NCBI GenBank assembly: GCA_012799495.1
Contig: JAAZLD010000115.1
Coordinates: forward strand, 1 to 10,523
Length of the DNA: 10,523 bases
DNA from: Desulfitobacterium sp.
GTDB taxonomy: Bacteria; Bacillota; Desulfitobacteriia; Desulfitobacteriales; Desulfitobacteriaceae
Direction of reading: 5' to 3'
Position numbers and translations under genes: made by a program. Below are positions 6,434 through 10,523 of the stretch, piece after piece. Position 1 is the first letter of the stretch, and every line of letters starts with the position of its first letter. The notes below the pieces were generated by a model. That model saw nothing but the letters and a program-made list of their open reading frames with translations, was not told the DNA's origin and searched no databases.

Positions 6434-6438
6434 AGGAG
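6434..6438 (+). promoter_or_regulatory. ribosome binding site deciding the start of the C_GCAxxG_C_C gene
   Basis: AGGAG ends 11 bases before ATG at 6450. An in-frame GTG at 6438 overlaps this AGGAG and so cannot be served by it, which is why the shorter start is preferred. Confidence 0.65.
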
Positions 6439-6449
6439 TGGTCAAGAAA

Positions 6450-6890
6450 ATGGTAGATTTAGCTTTGGAAGCTCGTAATCGAGCTGGGGACAATTTTAAA
6501 CAAGGTTTTAACTGTGCCGAATCCATCCTCAAGGCCTTTAATGAAATCCTTGATAATCCTATGAATCCGGAGATAGTAAAATTAGCAACAGGCTTTGGTG
6601 GCGGATTAGGCCATGCTGGCTGTGTTTGTGGAGCATTGGCAGCTTCGACTATGGTTCTTGGGATGTTGAAAGGACGTATCATTACAGAAGAAAGCAGAGA
6701 ACCAGCTTATGAGATTTCTAAAGAATTCCATGATCTTTTTGATGCCAAATTTGGAGGAACATGTTGCCGCTCCCTTAATCCCTACACTTTTGATACCCCG
6801 GAACACTTACGTAACTGTCTCAAAATAACAGGAGGAACCGGAAAATTACTCATGGAATTCCTTGAGGAAAAGAATCTTCTCCCAAAATAA
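6450..6890 (+). CDS. C_GCAxxG_C_C family cysteine-rich protein
   Basis: This is a small (146-residue) predicted cytoplasmic protein of the C_GCAxxG_C_C family, thought to bind a metal or redox cofactor through conserved cysteines; no reaction is established for the family as far as I know. The family pattern is seen as FNCAES (Cys22), then GFGGGLGHAGCVCGALA (48-64; Cys58, Cys60), and then a distal FGGTCC (Cys105, Cys106) and RNCLK (Cys123). There is no signal peptide or membrane helix. These proteins commonly occur in anaerobic Firmicutes, often near redox genes. Here it stands between a divergent 2-oxoacid reductase and a convergent hydrolase and shares an operon with neither. The start at ATG 6450 is chosen from the AGGAG spacing; GTG 6438 would add four residues. 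Confidence 0.87.
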   Translation: MVDLALEARNRAGDNFKQGFNCAESILKAFNEILDNPMNPEIVKLATGFGGGLGHAGCVCGALAASTMVLGMLKGRIITEESREPAYEISKEFHDLFDAKFGGTCCRSLNPYTFDTPEHLRNCLKITGGTGKLLMEFLEEKNLLPK

Positions 6891-6927
6891 CCTCTCTTAA
6901 GGGAAGGCTAAATAAATACCTAAATTA

Positions 6928-6953
6928 GAATATAATCGAATTAGATTATATTC
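6928..6953. terminator. perfect 10-bp inverted repeat between convergent genes
   Basis: GAATATAATC at 6928-6937 and GATTATATTC at 6944-6953 pair perfectly around a 6-base loop. It lies between the convergent ends of the cysteine-protein gene and the hydrolase gene, the usual place for a shared terminator. The stem is AT-rich and neither strand has a clean T tract after it, so as an intrinsic terminator it would be weak. Confidence 0.4.
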
Positions 6954-6963
6954 AAAATAAAAA

Positions 6964-7719
6964 CTATGCTAGAGTCTGGATGAAGTTAACTATTGCCTTA
7001 TTAACAACTTCTGGCTGTTCAAGCATGGACATATGACCAGCATCGGGAATAAGAGTAAGCAGTGCCTGGGGTATTTCCTGAGCGAGATATTCGGAATATT
7101 TAACTGGTGTCATTCTGTCCTCCTGTCCACATATAACCAGGGTAGGTAGCTTAATATCCTGTACACCATTCATTAAATTAAATTTATCACAGGCTTGGAA
7201 ATCTGTCAGTAGAATCTGAGTTGGGACGGCTTTCATTTCTTCAATAGCCCCCTCCAAAACCTCCGGAGAAGTGTTAAGAGAATAACTATACTTAACTGTC
7301 TCTAAAGGATGCTCTCCTCGGGCTAATCTTTCAAGGATCATAGGGTTCACCTTCAACCGAGCGCCACTATTAACAATGATCAGACCCTTAAGAATTTCTG
7401 GATAATCTAAAGCAAATGCCATCGCAATCCCACCGCCCATAGAATGGCCAGCTATGACAAAGGATTCTAACCCAATTCCTTGGACAAATTGCCTGATAAA
7501 TTCCTTATAAGCCTCTATAGAATTACTCCCTACCCCTTCTGATAATCCATGGCCAGGTAGGTCGAGAGCTATCAAATGATAATCTTTGATACCAGATAGC
7601 TGATTTACCCACTTTTCCCCGGTTCCACCGGCACCATGGATAAATAAGATGGTCCTTCCATCAGGGGTAGGGTTATGATGGTAATAAATATTTCTCTCTC
7701 GAATTTTAATATAAGGCAT
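6964..7719 (-). CDS. alpha/beta-fold hydrolase
   Basis: This is a predicted cytoplasmic serine hydrolase of the alpha/beta-hydrolase superfamily, 251 residues. The oxyanion loop is HGAGG at 28-32, DLPGHGLS at 53-60 is the conserved strand-4 turn, and the nucleophile elbow is GHSMGG with Ser93. The rest of the triad is Asp201 (GQEDRMTP) and His229 (DAGHMSMLEQP). The cap region (about 125-185) is short. The closest well-known shapes are esterases, C-C bond hydrolases of the MhpC type and BioH/haloperoxidase-like enzymes, and the sequence does not choose among them. AGGGGAG lies 8 bases before the ATG, and a good sigma-A promoter is found about 35 bases upstream, so it is probably a single-gene unit. 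No signal peptide. Confidence 0.9.
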   Translation of the reverse strand: MPYIKIRERNIYYHHNPTPDGRTILFIHGAGGTGEKWVNQLSGIKDYHLIALDLPGHGLSEGVGSNSIEAYKEFIRQFVQGIGLESFVIAGHSMGGGIAMAFALDYPEILKGLIIVNSGARLKVNPMILERLARGEHPLETVKYSYSLNTSPEVLEGAIEEMKAVPTQILLTDFQACDKFNLMNGVQDIKLPTLVICGQEDRMTPVKYSEYLAQEIPQALLTLIPDAGHMSMLEQPEVVNKAIVNFIQTLA

Positions 7720-7753
7720 TTCTATCTCCCCTTGTAATTATCACTTTGAGGAT

Positions 7754-7782
7754 ACAATACCGTGCTTTACCATATTTTTCAA
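7754..7782 (-). promoter_or_regulatory. sigma-A-type promoter of the alpha/beta hydrolase gene
   Basis: On the minus strand TTGAAA (7782-7777) and TATTGT (7759-7754) are exactly 17 bases apart. They lie about 35 bases before the hydrolase start, giving a short leader of roughly 28 bases. The nearly repeated AATAATTGGAG and AATAATTGAG words just upstream (about 7784-7812) could be a small operator. Confidence 0.5.
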
Positions 7783-7823
7783 CAATAATTGGAGTTTCGA
7801 TAATAATTGAGCCATATAAATAC

Positions 7824-7860
7824 ACAAAGCCTTGGTTTAGAGATTGAACCAAGGCTTTGT
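7824..7860 (-). terminator. intrinsic terminator after the CPBP protease gene
   Basis: ACAAAGCCTTGGTT at 7824-7837 pairs perfectly over 14 bases with AACCAAGGCTTTGT at 7847-7860, with a 9-base loop. It is about 85 bases after the stop of the CPBP gene and upstream of the next promoter, so it most likely ends the XRE-CPBP transcript. The tail on the minus strand is TTTGTGTATTTAT, only moderately T-rich. Confidence 0.75.
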
Positions 7861-7944
7861 TTAGCCAATTCTCATTATCTAGGATTTCTCCGACAAAAAT
7901 TATTTTTTACTTTGCTAATTGTACTATTTATTTGTCACCTATTC

Positions 7945-8850
7945 TCAGGCATTGAATGATTTAGTGGTAACCTTGCCGATTTTGAAAAACAGGATCAACG
8001 CCAGCAGGAACATAGGTAATCCCCCAATAAACCCGGTAATAGCAGGACCTAGAAGGGGATTATACCCCGGAAGTGCAAGAAACATGGGTAGTGCTGCCCC
8101 AGCATTGATAGTAGAGTGAATCATAGCCGCTGGAATAACACTATTAAATTTGATGGTAGCATAACCTTCTATAATCCCCGCACTAACACAGAAGAAGATC
8201 ATCCCTAAAATACCAAGCCAAGGATAGCCTATATACTCTAGGCCATAATTGTGGCCCATAACAATAACAGGCAAGTGCCAGAACCCCCAGATTACCCCGG
8301 AAATAAGCAAGGCTGCCCGATCCGAAAAGAGTTCTCGCAACTTAGGTAAGAGATATCCTCGCCACCCAATCTCTTCTCCTAATGTAGGAATAATATTTAT
8401 CACTGGACCTACCAGAACAATCTGCAGGCTAGTAATTAGCAACAGATTGGTAGTAGTGAGCCCTGCTGGCCCACTTGTGGCCAGCATATTTTTGATAAAA
8501 GTCAGCTCCGGATCGAAGCTCGTAGGAAAAATTAAAAAGTAAAAAGCACCACATAAAAATATTAAGACTGTCGGACCAAAAAAGACTAAGATATACCCTT
8601 TGATGTTTTGCTTAAAATTAGGCCGTAGATACATCTGTTTAAAGCCCTCTTTAGTAATAACCCTTGTTAAAATACTACTTAGAGTGGGGGTAAACATAGC
8701 TCCTGCCAAAATAGCAATGGATAGCCCTTGTCCGTAAGTCAATCCCATTAGGGGAATTAGCAAAAAGGTCAACCACCCTAAAGCCATGGCTAAGAGGGTA
8801 AAGATAATTAACCGCTTCTTCGTCAGGTTTATTCCCACTTCTTGTTTCAT
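7945..8850 (-). CDS. CPBP family intramembrane glutamic endopeptidase (Abi/CAAX protease-like)
   Basis: This is a multi-pass membrane protein of 301 residues in the CPBP (CAAX protease and bacteriocin-processing) family, related to Rce1. The family motifs are complete: EEIGWRG at 159-165 (Glu159, Glu160, Arg164), the W-x3-H motif at 188-192 (IWGFWHLP), and IHSTIN at 244-249 (His245, Asn249). Hydrophobic segments lie at about 14-34, 42-62, 84-107, 133-155, 180-196, 212-232 and 272-290. Bacterial members are implicated in bacteriocin immunity, peptide maturation and regulated proteolysis of membrane regulators; the substrate here is unknown. Its start is 19 bases after the stop of the XRE regulator gene and has GGAAGGG at good distance, so the two are co-transcribed and probably act together. 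A terminator follows. Confidence 0.93.
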   Translation of the reverse strand: MKQEVGINLTKKRLIIFTLLAMALGWLTFLLIPLMGLTYGQGLSIAILAGAMFTPTLSSILTRVITKEGFKQMYLRPNFKQNIKGYILVFFGPTVLIFLCGAFYFLIFPTSFDPELTFIKNMLATSGPAGLTTTNLLLITSLQIVLVGPVINIIPTLGEEIGWRGYLLPKLRELFSDRAALLISGVIWGFWHLPVIVMGHNYGLEYIGYPWLGILGMIFFCVSAGIIEGYATIKFNSVIPAAMIHSTINAGAALPMFLALPGYNPLLGPAITGFIGGLPMFLLALILFFKIGKVTTKSFNA

Positions 8851-8869
8851 AAGCTATCCCTTCCTCTCC

Positions 8870-10003
8870 CTATTGCTTAAGAAAATTATTCTGGCTAGGA
8901 ACATTGTTCTGGAGCCTCGCAATAATTCCCTGAAACTTTTTGTTATCTGCTAAGGCTGCAAATATAGGGTTATGGACCACTACATCTGCCATACTTTGAC
9001 GGATAGTTTTTTCATCTCGAGGTAAATTAGTTCCTAAATCCAAGTCTTCCAGCCAATTATCTATCCGGTCAAAAAATCCATCCCCATGTAGCTTTAGGGG
9101 ATAAATATCGCCTGTCACTAGAGTGGTATACGCCTGGAGGAGTTCTAAAGCTTGATCATGGTTACCTTGAGCAATATATCCCTGGGCTCCATTGATATAG
9201 ATTCCCACAACAATAGCAGGATGCAAATTCCTCAGGTCAAAAACTTCCACAATGGCTAAAGCTCGCCGTAATACTTCCTCAAAGATCTTCGGTTCATCAT
9301 TACAAAGGGTCAAATACCCAGGGAAAAGATTAAATAAAGCAACAATGTTTTGGAACATCCCTATTTGTAAAACTCTTTTTGCTTCATCTAGCCGACCTGT
9401 CATTTGGTATGCAGAGGCTAACAAAGGTTCAGGAGGCATAACTGGTTCAACTTCCCCTCCCAATAATTCCAGCACCCCATGGGGGTCATTGAGACTAAGA
9501 TTGCAAAGAGCCTCCAGGAACAGGGCCTGCTTAGTTAGAGATATATCCCCACTTTCTTCCCTGATTCGGATAAAAAGCCCCTTTGCTTCCTCAAAGACCC
9601 CTCTTATTTCTTGGGGATCTTTAAATAAACTACTATGATTAACCAGCAATATCCCCATCTGTAATAACAAAGGGAAGCATGAATAGTACTTCTTTATAAT
9701 CTGACGACATTCATCCATTACTACATGGACAGGCTTAGAAGTAAAGTCTTCTGCTAACCTTTTATACAAGAGACGAATATCTTCTTTAGTCATTTGAGGC
9801 TTATAATCCATCAGCTCATCAATGCTAATGTTGAAATAGGTGGCAAGCAGCGGCAGGAAGGTCACATCAGGATAACTTTGCCCTGTCTCCCATTTAGAAA
9901 CAGAGGCCTTGGAAACTCCTATATAGTTTGCCAACTCATCCTGGGTAATCCCCTTTTCTTTACGCTTTTCCGCTATCACCCTGGCAATATTGATTTCCTT
10001 CAT
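8870..10003 (-). CDS. XRE-family transcriptional regulator with TPR-like helical C-terminal domain
   Basis: This is a 377-residue cytoplasmic regulator. Residues about 8-62 form a Cro/CI-type helix-turn-helix: EKGITQDELANYIGV, then the recognition helix SKASVSKWETG (31-41), ending SIDELMDYK. The remaining ~310 residues are all-helical with TPR-like repeats, clearest at about 194-213 (LLASAYQMTGRLDEAKRVLQ) and 273-292 (AQGYIAQGNHDQALELLQAY). This layout recalls regulators whose TPR domain senses a peptide (RRNPP group), but many XRE-TPR proteins have no known ligand. The gene precedes a CPBP membrane protease by 19 bases in the same operon, so a peptide or membrane signal is an attractive idea (inference). 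GTG at 10012 is an alternative start adding three residues; ATG at 10003 fits GAGGTG with a 6-base gap. Confidence 0.9.
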   Translation of the reverse strand: MKEINIARVIAEKRKEKGITQDELANYIGVSKASVSKWETGQSYPDVTFLPLLATYFNISIDELMDYKPQMTKEDIRLLYKRLAEDFTSKPVHVVMDECRQIIKKYYSCFPLLLQMGILLVNHSSLFKDPQEIRGVFEEAKGLFIRIREESGDISLTKQALFLEALCNLSLNDPHGVLELLGGEVEPVMPPEPLLASAYQMTGRLDEAKRVLQIGMFQNIVALFNLFPGYLTLCNDEPKIFEEVLRRALAIVEVFDLRNLHPAIVVGIYINGAQGYIAQGNHDQALELLQAYTTLVTGDIYPLKLHGDGFFDRIDNWLEDLDLGTNLPRDEKTIRQSMADVVVHNPIFAALADNKKFQGIIARLQNNVPSQNNFLKQ

Positions 10004-10009
10004 ATCAAT

Positions 10010-10020
10010 CACCTCACCTT
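10010..10020 (-). promoter_or_regulatory. ribosome binding site deciding the XRE regulator start
   Basis: On the minus strand AAGGTGAGGTG precedes ATG 10003 with a 6-base gap after GAGGTG. The alternative GTG at 10012 lies inside this element, with only AAGG four bases before it. The ATG is therefore more likely. Confidence 0.6.
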
Positions 10021-10326
10021 CTATTTTAAGGTGTAGCCCTATAAGTACAATGGATCTATCGTTAACTTCAGGTGAACAAAATCAACTTGTGGGATACTAA
10101 ATTTTACCCATTTAAGAACACCATTTATCCATATGAGCAATATTAATTTAAAAAAGGCTTTGCACTACATACTAAACATGCCGTACAAAGCCCTTTAGAC
10201 CAATCAAAACTCACAAGATACTAGATATCAGTGAGTCATAGAGTTTTTTCTCAATTACTTTTAACTGTATTGCCAATGGCTCTATATCTCAGTACCCATA
10301 ACCCCTATTAGGTAGATTCTGGGCAC
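10021..10326. other. intergenic region between the XRE operon and the tRNA genes
   Basis: About 300 bases without a protein gene. Next to the XRE gene a weak promoter can be drawn on the minus strand (TTAACG 10065-10060, 16 bases, TATAGG 10043-10038). A minus-strand terminator lies at 10150-10196. A short hairpin ACTCAC/GTGAGT with inner GATA/TATC is at about 10209-10236. The part between this and the tRNA terminator (10197-10326) shows no reading frame or recognised RNA. Confidence 0.5.
10150..10196 (-). terminator. intrinsic terminator upstream of the XRE operon
   Basis: CAAAGCCCTTT at 10186-10196 pairs with AAAGGCTTTG at 10153-10162 with one bulged G, and three further pairs (TAC with GTG) extend the stem. 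On the minus strand it ends in TTTTTTAAATTAAT, a good T tract. The only minus-strand genes upstream are the tRNAs, which already have a terminator at 10327-10351. It is thus either a second tRNA terminator, the end of an unrecognised small transcript, or a leader element of the XRE operon. Confidence 0.7.
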
Positions 10327-10351
10327 AAAAAAGCTCCTCTGGCGAGAAGCT
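10327..10351 (-). terminator. intrinsic terminator of the tRNA operon
   Basis: On the minus strand AGCTTCTC and GAGGAGCT pair over 8 bases (one G-U) around the loop GCCA and run directly into a T tract of six (one T in the stem). It begins 13 bases after the CCA end of tRNA-Val, so it ends the tRNA transcript. Confidence 0.85.
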
Positions 10352-10363
10352 ACCATGTCCTTA

Positions 10364-10440
10364 TGGTGGGTTTGAGAGGACTCGAACCTCCGACCCCTGC
10401 GATGTCAACGCAGTACTCTAACCAGCTGAGCTACAAACCC
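10364..10440 (-). tRNA. tRNA-Val (anticodon GAC), CCA encoded
   Basis: The minus strand folds into a full cloverleaf. The acceptor stem is GGGTTTG/CAAACCC with discriminator A, and the D arm is GTAGCTCAGCTGGTTAGAG. The anticodon stem CTGCG/CGCAG holds loop TTGACAT with anticodon GAC, and the T arm is GGAGG-TTCGAGT-CCTCT-like. CCA is encoded at 10366-10364. It lies 8 bases downstream of the tRNA-Leu gene on the same strand, so both are in one tRNA operon. Confidence 0.96.
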
Positions 10441-10448
10441 AAATAAAA

Positions 10449-10523
10449 TGGTGCCGAAGACCGGAATCGAACCGGTACGGTGCTTCAAAACACCGCAGGA
10501 TTTTAAGTCCTGTGCGTCTGCCA
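10449..10523 (-). tRNA. tRNA-Leu (anticodon UAA), 5' part beyond window
   Basis: The minus strand shows the end of the D arm (TGGCAGACGC), the anticodon stem CAGGA/TCCTG with loop CTTAAAA (anticodon TAA), and the long variable arm GCGGTGTTTTGAAGCACCGT typical of class II tRNAs. The T arm is CCGGT-TCGATTC-CGG, the acceptor 3' strand is CTTCGGC, and A plus an encoded CCA follow. The 5' acceptor strand and first half of the D arm are outside the window. Confidence 0.95.

Noticed and set aside
6413..6806. Minus-strand frames opposite the C_GCAxxG_C_C gene
   Set aside because: They are antisense to a family-recognised gene and show no domain pattern.
9252..9638. 128-codon plus-strand frame opposite the XRE regulator
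   Set aside because: Ser/Arg/Lys-rich product with no domain pattern, antisense to a convincing gene.
9794..10036. 80-codon plus-strand frame opposite the helix-turn-helix part of the XRE gene
   Set aside because: Shadow of the regulator's N-terminal region; no ribosome binding site and no family pattern.
10364..10523. Integration site of a mobile element at the tRNA genes
   Set aside because: No integrase gene and no repeated copy of a tRNA 3' end is visible in the window.

Overview
The window looks like chromosomal DNA from a low- to mid-GC Firmicute. Most genes have strong AGGAGG-type ribosome binding sites, intergenic DNA is AT-rich, terminators are hairpin plus T-tract, and the tRNAs carry an encoded CCA. 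The mix of genes (Nik/Opp-type permeases beside SAM methyltransferases, a C_GCAxxG_C_C protein, an XRE-CPBP pair and a sigma-H-like promoter) suggests an anaerobic, spore-forming Clostridia member, possibly of the Desulfosporosinus/Desulfitobacterium group. That placement is inference; no phylogenetic marker was compared.

Layout. (1) Positions 1-3165, minus strand: an operon read right to left with two paralogous class I SAM-dependent methyltransferases, then NikB-like and NikC-like ABC permeases, the last cut by the window edge. A 13-nt degenerate tandem repeat separates the two methyltransferases. (2) Positions 3166-3646: a 481-base divergent intergenic region. It holds an array of ~23-nt degenerate direct repeats, a sigma-H-like promoter pointing at the methyltransferase operon, and a 50-nt terminator-like palindrome just before the first methyltransferase. 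(3) 3647-5119, plus strand: selO (protein AMPylase). (4) 5305-6225, minus: a ketopantoate-reductase-family protein, separated from selO by a strong terminator hairpin. (5) 6450-6890, plus: a C_GCAxxG_C_C cysteine protein. (6) 6964-7719, minus: an alpha/beta hydrolase with its own promoter. (7) 7945-10003, minus: a two-gene operon of an XRE regulator with a helical TPR-like C-terminal domain followed by a CPBP intramembrane protease. (8) 10364-10523, minus: tRNA-Val(GAC) and the 3' part of tRNA-Leu(UAA), with a terminator downstream.

How the genes may work together. The most suggestive unit is region 1 with its leader. Two related small-molecule methyltransferases sit in one transcription unit with the permeases of a nickel/peptide-class importer. 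This would fit making or modifying a small ligand (for example a metal chelator or peptide) that the transporter handles. The sigma-H-like promoter and leader hairpin would tie expression to transition phase and to an attenuation decision. The remaining genes look like single-gene or two-gene housekeeping and signalling units.
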